Positions 1-8,235 are shown, numbered from the stretch's first letter. The stretch: 43,224 bases of DNA from Candidatus Avoscillospira avistercoris (GCA_018716875.1 DVJJ01000112.1:1-43224); one strand, 5' to 3'. The notes: generated by a model from the sequence alone, not told the origin. Made by a program: numbers and translations.

Positions 1-184
1 TGCTGAACAAGAAACGGTAAAATCAGAAAAAGAACAAAAATACAACGATATCCACGGTCCGGGGCAGGCTGTAACAATGTCTTTGCCCCAACGTTCAGAT
101 TTCCTGTAAATTCTACACAATACCATTACTGCTTGCTGCGCCTGTCCGCAGTCTGTATTTTGCATAGAAAAGGAGAACGATACT
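1..184. promoter_or_regulatory. Leader upstream of mtnA, no gene seen
   Basis: No coding region is evident. A possible promoter for mtnA is TTGCCC at 83-88 and TAAATT at 107-112 with an 18 bp spacer. A hairpin can form between GGGGCA (61-66) and TGCCCC (84-89). I could not recognise a SAM riboswitch, which would be the obvious expectation for a methionine-salvage gene. The ribosome site AAAGGAG lies just before the mtnA start. Confidence 0.35.
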
Positions 185-1249
185 ATGAATGCGTTAAGTC
201 TGGATACCGTCGTTCTGTCGGAAGACGCTCTGGAAATCATCATCCTCGATCAGACCTTGCTGCCCGGTGAGATCAAGTATCTGCATCTGTCTAAGGCGGA
301 GGATATTTGGGAAGCCATCTATGCTCTGCGGGTCCGCGGCGCGCCGGCCATCGGCGTGGCGGCTGCCTACGGTATTTATGTGGTGACGGCCCAGCTGCAA
401 ACGGACAATATGGAGGAGTTCTGCAACTACTTTGAAGAGCAAAAAGCGTATCTCGATTCCGCTCGTCCCACAGCGGTCAATCTGTCCTGGGCTCTGAATC
501 GGATGAGCAAAGTTTTGGCGGAAAACAGGCAGACCATGACGGTGCCGCAGTTGAAGGAGCGGCTACGCCAGGAGGCCCACGCCATCCGGGAAGAGGATAT
601 CGCCATCAGCCGCAATATCGGCCAGCTGGGATTTGAGCTGCTGCACCACGGCGACGGCATCCTCACCCATTGCAATGCCGGTACTCTGGCGACTGCCAAG
701 TATGGCACGGCGCTGGCTCCCATATACATCGCTTTGGAGAACGGTTGGGACGATCTCCATGTGTACTGCGACGAGACGCGGCCCCTGCTGCAAGGCGCAC
801 GGCTCAGCGCCTTTGAAATGCAGACCGCCGGTGTGGACACCACATTGATTTGTGACAACATGGCTTCTATCACCATGAAGCGCGGGAAGATCCATATTGT
901 CTTTGTTGGCTGCGACCGTGTGGCAGCCAACGGCGATTTTGCCAATAAAATCGGTACCAGTGGCGTAGCCATTTTGGCCCGATATTACGGCATTCCGTTC
1001 TATGTCTGCGCCCCTACCTCCACCATCGATATGTCCATTGCCAGCGGTGACGACATAGTGATTGAGGAGCGTCCGGCAGAGGAGGTCACCGAGGTTTGGT
1101 ATGAAAAGCGCATGGCGCCGGAGGGGGTCAAGGTCAACAACCCGGCCTTTGACGTCACGGACCACAGCCTGATTACCGGCATCATTACCGAAAAGGGCAT
1201 TGCCTACCCGCCCTTTGATAAGGCCTTTGAACGCATGGGTATCCGGTAA
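185..1249 (+). CDS. mtnA: Methylthioribose-1-phosphate isomerase
   Basis: Cytosolic enzyme of the methionine salvage pathway that converts 5-methylthioribose 1-phosphate to 5-methylthioribulose 1-phosphate. The 354-residue length is typical. Visible family motifs are RVRGAPAIG (residues 49-57), HCNAGTLAT with the expected catalytic Cys at 163, and VGCDRVAANGD with the expected Asp at 244. The ATG is preceded by AAAAGGAG at good spacing. The gene stands alone: a hairpin follows it and the next genes converge on the other strand. The later salvage genes (mtnB onward) are not in the window. A probable methylthioadenosine/S-adenosylhomocysteine deaminase lies 29 kb away at 30025-31365 and may feed the same route. 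Members of this family can also act on related sugar phosphates, but the motifs fit MtnA well. Confidence 0.93.
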   Translation: MNALSLDTVVLSEDALEIIILDQTLLPGEIKYLHLSKAEDIWEAIYALRVRGAPAIGVAAAYGIYVVTAQLQTDNMEEFCNYFEEQKAYLDSARPTAVNLSWALNRMSKVLAENRQTMTVPQLKERLRQEAHAIREEDIAISRNIGQLGFELLHHGDGILTHCNAGTLATAKYGTALAPIYIALENGWDDLHVYCDETRPLLQGARLSAFEMQTAGVDTTLICDNMASITMKRGKIHIVFVGCDRVAANGDFANKIGTSGVAILARYYGIPFYVCAPTSTIDMSIASGDDIVIEERPAEEVTEVWYEKRMAPEGVKVNNPAFDVTDHSLITGIITEKGIAYPPFDKAFERMGIR

Positions 1250-1266
1250 TTCTGTTACAGAATGAA

Positions 1267-1303
1267 AAGGGAGATGGATCGGCTGGTCCATCTCCCTTCG
1301 CGT
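1267..1303. terminator. Hairpin between converging genes
   Basis: A perfect 12 bp stem pairs AAGGGAGATGGA (1267-1278) with its complement at 1287-1298 across an 8-base loop. It sits 17 bases past the mtnA stop. The downstream T-run is weak, so termination is inferred from position and stem strength. Confidence 0.55.
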
Positions 1304-1427
1304 ATGGAAAAGTAGTTTCGTTATGTTTTAATCACCAAACGGTCAACCAAACGGGATATTGTGGGACCGGCATTCTTCCTGTCATGGTTCTGAACAGAAC
1401 ACCACTTTTTTCGGCAATGGGGAACAA

Positions 1428-3152
1428 TCAGGGAACGGCAACCGGTTGTTTCGCCAGTTCTTCCTCCTCCAACACCCGGTAGGCCACTTTTCCCACCAGG
1501 GTTTTGGGCATTTCCTCTTTAAAGGCAATGTCGTAGGGCATGGCGTATTTGGCCACATGCTTGCGGCAGTAGTCCAGCAGCAGTTTCTTGGTCTCTTCGC
1601 TGGGGGCAACACCGGGCACCAGTTTGACAAAGGCTTTGACTTTCTGCATCTTGTAGGGGTCCGGCACACCGATGACACAGCTCATCTGGACCAGCTCGTG
1701 GGCGTCCAGAATGTTTTCCAACTGAGCTGGGTAGATGTTGTAGCCGGAGGAAATAATCATGCGCTTGGCCCGGCCTTTGAAATAGACAAAGCCCTGCTCG
1801 TCCATGGTGCCCAGGTCGCCGGTGTAGACCCAAGTCAAACCGTCGGCGTGGGTCCGCAGTGTCTCCGCCGTCTCCTTGGGATGGCCCCGGTACTCCTTCA
1901 TGACCGTGGGACCGGCCAGAAGGATTTCACCTTCGGTGCCGTAGGGCACTTCCTTGTCGGTGCCGGGCTTGACAATTTTAATGTAGGTATCGGGGAAGGG
2001 CAGGCCGATGGAGCCTTCCTTGTACATATGGGACGGCGTCAGACAGCAGGCCGTGACGGTCTCCGTGGTGCCATAGCCCTCCCGAACCTGAATGGTGGCC
2101 TTGTGGTCATAGAGGAACTTGTCAAACTTCTTTTTCAGCTCTACCGAAAGGGAGTCGCCGCCGGAGAATACGCCTTTCAGGCAGCTCAGGTCGGCGCCGT
2201 CCATATCAGGCAGCCGCAGCAGCGCTTCATAAAGGGTGGGAACACCGGCTACAAAGTTGCAGCGTTTTTTCACCAGGTCCCGGGCATAGGTTTTGGGGGT
2301 GAACCGGGGCACCAAAACGCAGCGGCCGCCCTGGGACAGCATGGTATGGATGCAGACGCCCAGACCGAAACCGTGGAACAGAGGCATGGCGGCCAACATT
2401 TTGTCGCCGGGGCGGAACATGGGATTAGCCGCCACTACCTGCTGGCCCAGAGCGTTGAAATTCTTATTGGTCAGGACGATGCCCTTGGTGGTGCCGGTGG
2501 TGCCGCCGGAATAGAGGATGACCGCCGGGTCATCGGAACGGCGCTCTACCTTATAGTTATAGAAGCAGTGCTTGCTCATACGCATAAAGTCGGCCCAGCG
2601 GATGACCGGAGCATCGTCGGGAATCTTTTCGATTTTCCGGCCCTCGGTCAGCATGTAACCGGCCCGGATGGTGGGGGAGAGGGCGTCTTTGATGCTGGCA
2701 ATCACAATATTGACCACTTTGGTATTCTGCCGGACCCGTTCAAACTTATGATAGAACTGGTCCAGGGTGATGGCGGTGACGCTTTCCGATTCATTGAGAT
2801 AGAATTCAATTTCCTTTTCCGCCGACAGGGGGTGAATCATATTGGCGATGCCGCCCACCAGATTGACGGCGTAGAACAGGTAGATGGCCTGGGGGCAGTT
2901 GGGCATGGCAATGGTGACCCGGTCATTTTCCCGGATGCCGATGGTCCGCAGAGCCTTGGCGCAGAGCTCAATCTCCTGCATCAGCTTTTTATAGGTGGTG
3001 GATTTGCCCATGAAGTCGAACGCCACATTGTTGGGGTATTTCTTGGCCGTTTCGGCTACGGCGTCATACATGGAGCCTTCAAAATATTGCAGATGCATGG
3101 GCACATCGCCCATGTAGTCCTTCCAGGGCGTTTTTACAGGGATGGTTTTCAT
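1428..3152 (-). CDS. AMP-binding acyl-CoA ligase
   Basis: ANL-superfamily adenylating enzyme, 574 residues, expected to activate a carboxylic or fatty acid as acyl-AMP and then acyl-CoA. The P-loop-like motif YSGGTTGTTKG lies at residues 214-224, followed by GYGTTET, YTGDLG, the hinge region KGRAKRMIISSGYNIYP and a C-terminal MPKTLVGK whose last Lys (about 555) is the expected catalytic residue. No transmembrane segment is apparent. Its ATG directly abuts the stop of the E2-like acyltransferase upstream, so it is the last gene of a four-gene lipid-type operon (PlsC-like, PAP2, E2-like, ligase). The closest general description is long-chain fatty-acid CoA ligase; the true acyl substrate is not visible from the sequence. 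Confidence 0.85.
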   Translation of the reverse strand: MKTIPVKTPWKDYMGDVPMHLQYFEGSMYDAVAETAKKYPNNVAFDFMGKSTTYKKLMQEIELCAKALRTIGIRENDRVTIAMPNCPQAIYLFYAVNLVGGIANMIHPLSAEKEIEFYLNESESVTAITLDQFYHKFERVRQNTKVVNIVIASIKDALSPTIRAGYMLTEGRKIEKIPDDAPVIRWADFMRMSKHCFYNYKVERRSDDPAVILYSGGTTGTTKGIVLTNKNFNALGQQVVAANPMFRPGDKMLAAMPLFHGFGLGVCIHTMLSQGGRCVLVPRFTPKTYARDLVKKRCNFVAGVPTLYEALLRLPDMDGADLSCLKGVFSGGDSLSVELKKKFDKFLYDHKATIQVREGYGTTETVTACCLTPSHMYKEGSIGLPFPDTYIKIVKPGTDKEVPYGTEGEILLAGPTVMKEYRGHPKETAETLRTHADGLTWVYTGDLGTMDEQGFVYFKGRAKRMIISSGYNIYPAQLENILDAHELVQMSCVIGVPDPYKMQKVKAFVKLVPGVAPSEETKKLLLDYCRKHVAKYAMPYDIAFKEEMPKTLVGKVAYRVLEEEELAKQPVAVP

Positions 3153-4010
3153 TTAATACTCCACCTTCTCGCTCAGCGGCAGCTCCAGCAGCCGCGGATT
3201 TTCCAAGAGTGTTTTTAACAACCGGATGGTTTTGGAATAGTAATAGCCGTCGGCAATGCGCTCGTCGATGGTCAATCCCAGGTCCACGCTCATGCGCATG
3301 GTCATATTGCCGTCATCGTCGTAAAAGGGCCGCTTTTTCATCAGACCAATGGCACAGAACAGGGAGTTGGTGCCCCAGTTGGTCAGATGGTGATACCCGG
3401 CATCCAGTTTCAGACTGCCCAGATTGGTCAGCACCACCGAGCAGTAATAGGGGTCCGTGGCAATGACCGAGGAGGGCATCCAGCCGTGGCGGTCCAGGAA
3501 TCGGGCGCCCCAGCCGATGAGGTGCTTGCCGGGAATTTTCTGTACCACATCCATGGCGGCGGAAGAGGCGTCCTTGGTCTCGCCGCGGCCCTTGGATACC
3601 TGCCGGTAAATCTCATTGTGAATGGTGTCCAGGGTATCGGTTTCCTTAGCATGGATTCTGGCCAGGGCCTCACCACCTTCATCGGAGAAAATCTTCTTGA
3701 TGGTAAAGGCGGCGGTGACCTCGTTGCGCTGGTATAGGTTTTGATTGGCAATAAACCGGTTCATATAGGGCCGCAGGACAATGACCTTCAAGATGGCCGT
3801 CACCACCAGCTGAAACAGGTTGTATTTATATTCGGGGCCGGAGGCGTTTTTCTCCTCCAGATATTGCATGGCGTCGGTCAAATCGACCCGAATGTGCATA
3901 AATGCCTCATTATCGCACCGGTTGGGATAGATTAAGGGCATAATGTAATGCATGGAATCAACTTGACGCAGCAGGACGCCGTCCTTTCGGTCTCCCCATC
4001 TCTTTTTCAT
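3153..4010 (-). CDS. Stand-alone 2-oxoacid dehydrogenase E2-like acyltransferase
   Basis: 285 residues resembling the catalytic (CAT-fold) domain of 2-oxoacid dehydrogenase E2 subunits, but with no lipoyl or E1/E3-binding domain. The C-terminal segment TIDERIADGYYYSKTI (residues 248-263) aligns with the E2 motif DHRxxDG. The usual catalytic His is Glu250 here, while the Asp-Gly pair (254-255) is kept. I start at the ATG at 4010; the reading frame extends further upstream, but that part overlaps the PAP2 gene and looks non-coding. It lies between a PAP2 protein and an acyl-CoA ligase, so transfer of an acyl group from CoA to a lipid precursor is a reasonable guess. The His loss leaves catalysis uncertain. 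Confidence 0.75.
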   Translation of the reverse strand: MKKRWGDRKDGVLLRQVDSMHYIMPLIYPNRCDNEAFMHIRVDLTDAMQYLEEKNASGPEYKYNLFQLVVTAILKVIVLRPYMNRFIANQNLYQRNEVTAAFTIKKIFSDEGGEALARIHAKETDTLDTIHNEIYRQVSKGRGETKDASSAAMDVVQKIPGKHLIGWGARFLDRHGWMPSSVIATDPYYCSVVLTNLGSLKLDAGYHHLTNWGTNSLFCAIGLMKKRPFYDDDGNMTMRMSVDLGLTIDERIADGYYYSKTIRLLKTLLENPRLLELPLSEKVEY

Positions 4011-4029
4011 CGTTCTATGGTACCCCCGT

Positions 4030-4716
4030 TCACGAAACGTTCTCATGCAGCTGACGGCGCAGCTTGTAGTAATTTCTAAATACGAGCCATTCCGCCAACA
4101 GACACACGGGAATGGCCGCCACAATATCCAGGACGGAATGCTGTTTGACAAAGGCCACCGACAGGCAGATGCAGATGACTGCCGCCACAATGGCCGCCTT
4201 CACCGGCCAGGACGCGGAGCGCTCTTTGAGCCATGTGGACGCGATGCCCAGGGAATACGCCACATGCAGCGACGGACAGACGCCGGTATTGGTATCGACC
4301 GAATAGATAAACGCCACAATTTGCGTCAAAATGTTTTCCTGCGGAAATGTCTCCGGACGCAAATCCTGTCGGCTGGGAAACAGAATATAGATGGCCATGG
4401 CCACCAGCTGGGTGATGATGATATAGGTTTGCAGGTTTCGGAACTGGTTCACATTGTAAAGCAGAAAATACAGCAGGGAACCGACAACCAGCAAATACCA
4501 GAACACATAGGGGATAATAAAAATCTCCTGAAAGGGAATGACATCGTCCAGCCAACAGTGGACCGGATGGCATCGTTCGGCGGGAATCAGCCGTTCTGTA
4601 AGGATGTACAGCAGGAAATAGACCACCCAGCCGGACAACAGCTTCAGGTGGGAAAATTCCGGCGTATTCAGCTTGGAGAAACGGAATGAGCGGTAATCAA
4701 CGGTTGGTTTTCTCAT
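4030..4716 (-). CDS. PAP2-family membrane phosphatase/phosphotransferase
   Basis: 228-residue polytopic membrane protein of the PAP2 superfamily, of the type related to inositolphosphotransferases. Motifs: RQDLRP near residues 116-121, CPSLH at 147-151, and SVAFVKQHSVLD at 186-197, where His193 and Asp197 match the SRxxxxxHxxxD motif (the Arg is Val). Around five to six hydrophobic segments are visible. Members dephosphorylate lipid phosphates or transfer a phospho-headgroup at the membrane. The ATG at 4716 overlaps the end of the upstream PlsC-like gene by 20 bases, giving translational coupling. The context suggests a lipid intermediate made by the PlsC-like protein is processed here. Confidence 0.8.
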   Translation of the reverse strand: MRKPTVDYRSFRFSKLNTPEFSHLKLLSGWVVYFLLYILTERLIPAERCHPVHCWLDDVIPFQEIFIIPYVFWYLLVVGSLLYFLLYNVNQFRNLQTYIIITQLVAMAIYILFPSRQDLRPETFPQENILTQIVAFIYSVDTNTGVCPSLHVAYSLGIASTWLKERSASWPVKAAIVAAVICICLSVAFVKQHSVLDIVAAIPVCLLAEWLVFRNYYKLRRQLHENVS

Positions 4717-5509
4717 GGAATGTCTCCTGGTCCGGCCGGTTGGTGTGATGGCGTTTTTTGGGAATGTTGTCGTATGGCACCACAGTATGCAGGGGCATCT
4801 GCTCGGCCATGGCGGTGATTTCCTCCATAAGACAGTCGCAGATGCGCTGCCGCTCTTGCGCCAAAGGGCGGTCCGGGTCAAAGGTCACGGCATGCCCCAG
4901 ACGGGCCGTTTTCAACCGGGGCGCGATGTACATGGGCACAAAGGACAGCCGTTTTCCCGTGCGGTTGTAATAGGTCCGGGCCACGTCGATAGACCGGTTT
5001 TGAAACTGGTTGACAATGTGGTTGTGAGGCTCGGCGCACTCAGGAAAAATAATCACCTTTGCATTATCGGACAGCGCCGCTATGGTCTGATGGAAGGTGG
5101 TCATAATCCGGGAGTCGTGGTACACGGGAATGGTGTGGGCATTGTTGAAAATACACACGGAAAACGGCGTGATCACATAGGAAGAGAGCCGGTAAAACCA
5201 GCGGATATACAGGGGTTTTGCACGCCAAAAATCGTTATAGGCATAGGAGGGCACCGCCCGCCAATCCATCATCTGGGCGGCGCACCAAATCCGGCGCTCG
5301 CCGGGAAAATACAGTTCAGCTGTGATGGGACCGTTCATTTTGGCATGATTGCCCACCACCACACAGCCGTCATCCGGCAGATGTTCCGTGCCCTCCATGG
5401 TGATGCGCGGATAGAGGACCCGCACCACCCAACGGATGGCGACGTATACCAGACGGGACAAGCTGCGGCGTATAAAATGCTGTTTCGTTTTTTTTACGGA
5501 ATGGACCAT
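4697..5509 (-). CDS. PlsC-like lysophospholipid acyltransferase
   Basis: 270-residue protein with the layout of 1-acyl-glycerol-3-phosphate acyltransferases: a basic N-terminus, a hydrophobic stretch, VVGNHAKMNGP (residues 51-61) in place of NHxxxxD, and IIFPECAEPHN (153-163) in place of FPEGTRS. The catalytic His55 is present, but the Asp four residues later is Gly60, so the active site is degenerate or shifted. A ribosome site GCAGGAG precedes the ATG. It is the first gene of the four-gene operon; a -10-like TATAAT lies at 5564-5569 on this strand. Likely acts at the membrane on a glycerol-type or other hydroxylated acceptor; the real acceptor is unknown. Confidence 0.72.
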   Translation of the reverse strand: MVHSVKKTKQHFIRRSLSRLVYVAIRWVVRVLYPRITMEGTEHLPDDGCVVVGNHAKMNGPITAELYFPGERRIWCAAQMMDWRAVPSYAYNDFWRAKPLYIRWFYRLSSYVITPFSVCIFNNAHTIPVYHDSRIMTTFHQTIAALSDNAKVIIFPECAEPHNHIVNQFQNRSIDVARTYYNRTGKRLSFVPMYIAPRLKTARLGHAVTFDPDRPLAQERQRICDCLMEEITAMAEQMPLHTVVPYDNIPKKRHHTNRPDQETFHEKTNR

Positions 5510-5563
5510 ACGTTTTGCTCCTGCAACCCAATGTGCTCGTCAATGCAGAGCCTATTAAAGAAG

Positions 5564-5592
5564 ATTATACTCCATAGGACCTGAATTGTGTA
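5564..5592 (-). promoter_or_regulatory. Possible promoter of the lipid-type operon
   Basis: On the minus strand TATAAT (5564-5569) lies 55 bases before the PlsC-like start. The -35 at 17 bp spacing is TACACA, which is weak. No other signal was recognised in 5510-5668. Confidence 0.4.
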
Positions 5593-5668
5593 GGGAAAAA
5601 GCGGAAAAATGTCAAATATACTATTTTTTTGTACAGTTTATCCATATGGACCGAATAGAAACGGAATA

Positions 5669-5693
5669 CCGCCGGCATCGAATGAGCCGGCGG
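5669..5693 (-). terminator. Terminator after the MBL hydrolase gene
   Basis: An 8 bp GC-only stem (CCGCCGGC at 5669-5676 with GCCGGCGG at 5686-5693) lies a few bases past the stop codon and is followed on the minus strand by a T-rich stretch. It separates this gene from the lipid cluster. Confidence 0.65.
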
Positions 5694-5700
5694 CGTCTGC

Positions 5701-6393
5701 TTATGGCAGCGCCGCTTCCATCTCCGGATCGGCGCGATAGCCCCAGGCGCCATGACCGGGCAGGAGCACCGTGGAGGAGGGCAGACGGCGCAAATAGGGT
5801 ACCACCTGGTCCAGGTAAACGGTTTTATCGCCGCCGGGGAGCCGAATCAGTGTTTCCGTGCCGGGAATCAGATTGTCGCCGGTAAACACATGGGTTCCGG
5901 CGGCTTCGATGGCGGCGCTGCCGGGGGAATGGCCCGACAGCTCCACCAGATGCAGCGGAATGCCGTGCCATTGGAGGTCCAGCGTACCGGTGTAGGTTTC
6001 GTCAGCGGTACAGGTATATTGGGTGTCAAACAGCGCCGCTGCCTGCCGGACCACCTCCGGCCCCTGGGAAAAGAACATGGCCGGAAAGACGGCGGCATGA
6101 CTGCGGCGGGGATTGGCCATGCGCTGGGCGCAGATTTCGGTACAAATCACCGTACAAGAGAAGTGCTCCCGCAGTTGGTTGACGCCGGAAATGTGGTCGT
6201 AGTGCTCATGGGTCAGCAGAATGGTGCAGCGGGTCACGCCGCTGCTTTGCAGCAGGGCCACGGCTTCCCCACTGAGACAGGGGTCCACAACAAGGGCGTC
6301 GCCGCCGCAAAGGACCACATACATATTGGAATGAATCAGAGGCAGTTCAAACCGGTGAACGGTATGGCCCCCGATGGGCGGAATGGACTGCAA
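5701..6393 (-). CDS. MBL-fold metallo-hydrolase
   Basis: 230-residue metallo-beta-lactamase-fold hydrolase of the glyoxalase II-like group. The zinc motif THEHYDHISG is followed by LSGHSPGSAA (second His), FTGDNLIPG (bridging Asp) and LLPGHG (last His), so the two-metal site looks complete. I choose a TTG start at 6393 because GAGGAGG sits nine bases upstream; a further TTG at 6411 would overlap the preceding stop codon and has no ribosome site. It follows the NAD(P)HX repair gene closely, with GAGGAGG just downstream of that gene's stop codon, so the two are probably co-transcribed. The substrate is not deducible; thioester hydrolysis is the common activity of the family. Confidence 0.8.
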   Translation of the reverse strand: MQSIPPIGGHTVHRFELPLIHSNMYVVLCGGDALVVDPCLSGEAVALLQSSGVTRCTILLTHEHYDHISGVNQLREHFSCTVICTEICAQRMANPRRSHAAVFPAMFFSQGPEVVRQAAALFDTQYTCTADETYTGTLDLQWHGIPLHLVELSGHSPGSAAIEAAGTHVFTGDNLIPGTETLIRLPGGDKTVYLDQVVPYLRRLPSSTVLLPGHGAWGYRADPEMEAALP

Positions 6394-6407
6394 GCTGGGC
6401 CGCCTCC

Positions 6408-8066
6408 TCAATCTGCAATGTGGTCCCGAAGGACCTGGGGCAGCGCGTCAATGAGATCATCGGGAAGGAGACTGTATTCTCCCAGACGGCGGGCGGCGTG
6501 GTCTCCGGCAGCGCCATGGAACCAGACGGCCTGAGCGGTCAGCCGGGCGGCGTCGGTACCGTTGGAATAGAGCGGTTTCTGCCCCAGGAACGCGGCCAGA
6601 ATCCCAGCCAGTGTGTCGCCGCTGCCGCCGGTAGCCATACCGGCGTTGCCGCTGGTGTTGATCCAGGTGCGGCCGTCGGGGGCGGCGGTGACGGTGCGAT
6701 GGCCTTTGAGCACGACAATGGCCCCCGTGTCCTGGGCCAGGGAGCGGGCGGCATCCAGCCGGTCGCCGATGGGCAAAGTGCAGCCTGTGAGCCGGGCAAA
6801 TTCTCCATCATGGGGCGTTAAAACCGTGGGGGCTGTGCGGCTGCGAATCCAGTTCAGATGACCAACTGCGGCGTTGAGACCATCGGCATCCAGCACCACC
6901 GGACAGTCCAGGACTTGGAGCAGTACCCGCACCAAGTTGTCATGGTCCCGGCCCAGGCCGGGACCAATCAGGGCCGCGCTGCACCCGTTGACCCGGTCCA
7001 GAAGTGCGTCCGCCGAATCGGGCAGGGGAAAGGGCATGGCGGCGCTGCACCGTCCGGCGACAATGGGATAGACATTCCGGGGCACAGCCACAAAGACCAA
7101 TCCCGCGCCGCTGCGCAGAGCCGCCGAAGCGGCCAGCACCGGCGCGCCGGTATATCCCTCGCTGCCGCCGACGATAAGCAGGCGGCCATAGTCACCCTTG
7201 TGGCTGTTGGGCTTCCGGCGGGGCAGGGTAAAGCTGCCGTCCACGACTTCCAGCCGGGCTGTCTGGTTGTACAGCAGATCAAAGGGCAGTCCGATATCCG
7301 CTACCCGCAGATCACCGGTGTGCTCCGCGCCGTCCCCCAGATAGTGGCCCGGCTTGGGGCAGGAAAAGGTGACGGTGACGGCGGCACGGACGGCGCAGCC
7401 CAGAACCGCGCCGGTGTCAGTGTGAATGCCGGAGGGAATGTCGCAGGATACCACCGGGCTGCCCGTGCGGGTCTGGAGCAGCTGCACCGCCAATGCGGCG
7501 TCGCCGGTGATGGGCCGGGACAGCCCCACGCCAAACAGGGCGTCCACATTGCAGTCGCAGACGGACAGCAGCAACATCTGCTCTTGATTGGTGGGACAGA
7601 AATCCTCCAGCGTTCCGCCGCAGTCCCGGAGCCGCTGCTCCATGGCACGGGCGTCGGCGGTCATACGATTGCGCTCACCGACAAGGACAGCCCGAACGGA
7701 AAAGCCCCGCTGCATCAGCAGCCGGGCGGCGGCGATGCCGTCGCCGCCGTTGTTGCCGGGGCCGCAGAATACGGCCACCCGGCGGCCCTTTTGGGCTGGG
7801 TCGTTCATCATGGCCTGGAGCCGTTCCACTTCTGCCTGGTCCTCGTCGGTGAGGGATTCGCCCTTGCGGGGGACGGCCACCAGCAGGGTGCTGCTGGTGG
7901 CCGTCGGCCCCAGGGGGGCCGGCGTCAGCAGATCTTCTACTGCGTCGGCCACCGCCGTGGCCGCCTGTTCCATCAACTCCAGAGACGGGATGCCCCGTTC
8001 CTCAATGGCAATGCGATCCAGCTCCTTCATCTGGGCAGCCGTGGCCGCCATCCCGCTGTATGACAT
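6408..8066 (-). CDS. nnr: Bifunctional NAD(P)HX epimerase/dehydratase
   Basis: 552-residue YjeF-type repair enzyme. The N-terminal NnrE domain epimerises damaged hydrated NAD(P)H and carries VFCGPGNNGGDG (residues 99-110). The C-terminal NnrD domain dehydrates the S-form using ADP or ATP and carries GPGLG, LTPHDGEFARLTG and GNAGMATGGSGDTLAG. A run of about 45 residues (roughly 48-94), including a charged stretch of about 25 residues, sits between the first helix region and the first Rossmann strand; this is longer than I expect for the family. The ATG follows AAGGAGG, and a promoter lies just upstream. A TTG-started MBL gene follows directly. Confidence 0.92.
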   Translation of the reverse strand: MSYSGMAATAAQMKELDRIAIEERGIPSLELMEQAATAVADAVEDLLTPAPLGPTATSSTLLVAVPRKGESLTDEDQAEVERLQAMMNDPAQKGRRVAVFCGPGNNGGDGIAAARLLMQRGFSVRAVLVGERNRMTADARAMEQRLRDCGGTLEDFCPTNQEQMLLLSVCDCNVDALFGVGLSRPITGDAALAVQLLQTRTGSPVVSCDIPSGIHTDTGAVLGCAVRAAVTVTFSCPKPGHYLGDGAEHTGDLRVADIGLPFDLLYNQTARLEVVDGSFTLPRRKPNSHKGDYGRLLIVGGSEGYTGAPVLAASAALRSGAGLVFVAVPRNVYPIVAGRCSAAMPFPLPDSADALLDRVNGCSAALIGPGLGRDHDNLVRVLLQVLDCPVVLDADGLNAAVGHLNWIRSRTAPTVLTPHDGEFARLTGCTLPIGDRLDAARSLAQDTGAIVVLKGHRTVTAAPDGRTWINTSGNAGMATGGSGDTLAGILAAFLGQKPLYSNGTDAARLTAQAVWFHGAAGDHAARRLGEYSLLPDDLIDALPQVLRDHIAD

Positions 8067-8101
8067 GGTAATTCCTCCTTGGCAGGATCCTTTTTATATA
8101 C

Positions 8102-8129
8102 AGTATAACACAGCCGATGAAAAATCCAA
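8102..8129 (-). promoter_or_regulatory. Promoter of the nnr gene
   Basis: On the minus strand TTGGAT (8124-8129) and TATACT (8102-8107) are separated by 16 bp, about 36 bases before the start codon. Confidence 0.6.
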
Positions 8130-8170
8130 CCGGCCCTTTTGGGACAGTTTGTTGGAATTGGTAAAAAAAT

Positions 8171-8211
8171 AAAAGTTTTACTCAACTTTTAAAAAATCGA
8201 GTAAAACTTTT
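8171..8211 (-). terminator. Terminator after lacI-type gene, contains a 20-base repeat
   Basis: A perfect 13 bp inverted repeat, AAAAGTTTTACTC (8171-8183) and its complement (8199-8211), lies 24 bases past the regulator stop and is followed on the minus strand by ATTTTTTTA, a classic intrinsic terminator. The first 20 bases (8171-8190) recur exactly at 40376-40395. Confidence 0.8.
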
Positions 8212-8235
8212 ATAGCTTTCACGCCGGATACCGTA

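Noticed and set aside
1-184. SAM riboswitch before mtnA
   Set aside because: I could not find the S-box helices or core sequence; only a small hairpin is present.
1359-3218. Long open frame on the plus strand opposite the acyl-CoA ligase gene
   Set aside because: It mirrors a well-supported adenylating enzyme with all motifs, has no ribosome site and no recognisable protein features. Long antisense frames are expected in GC-rich DNA.
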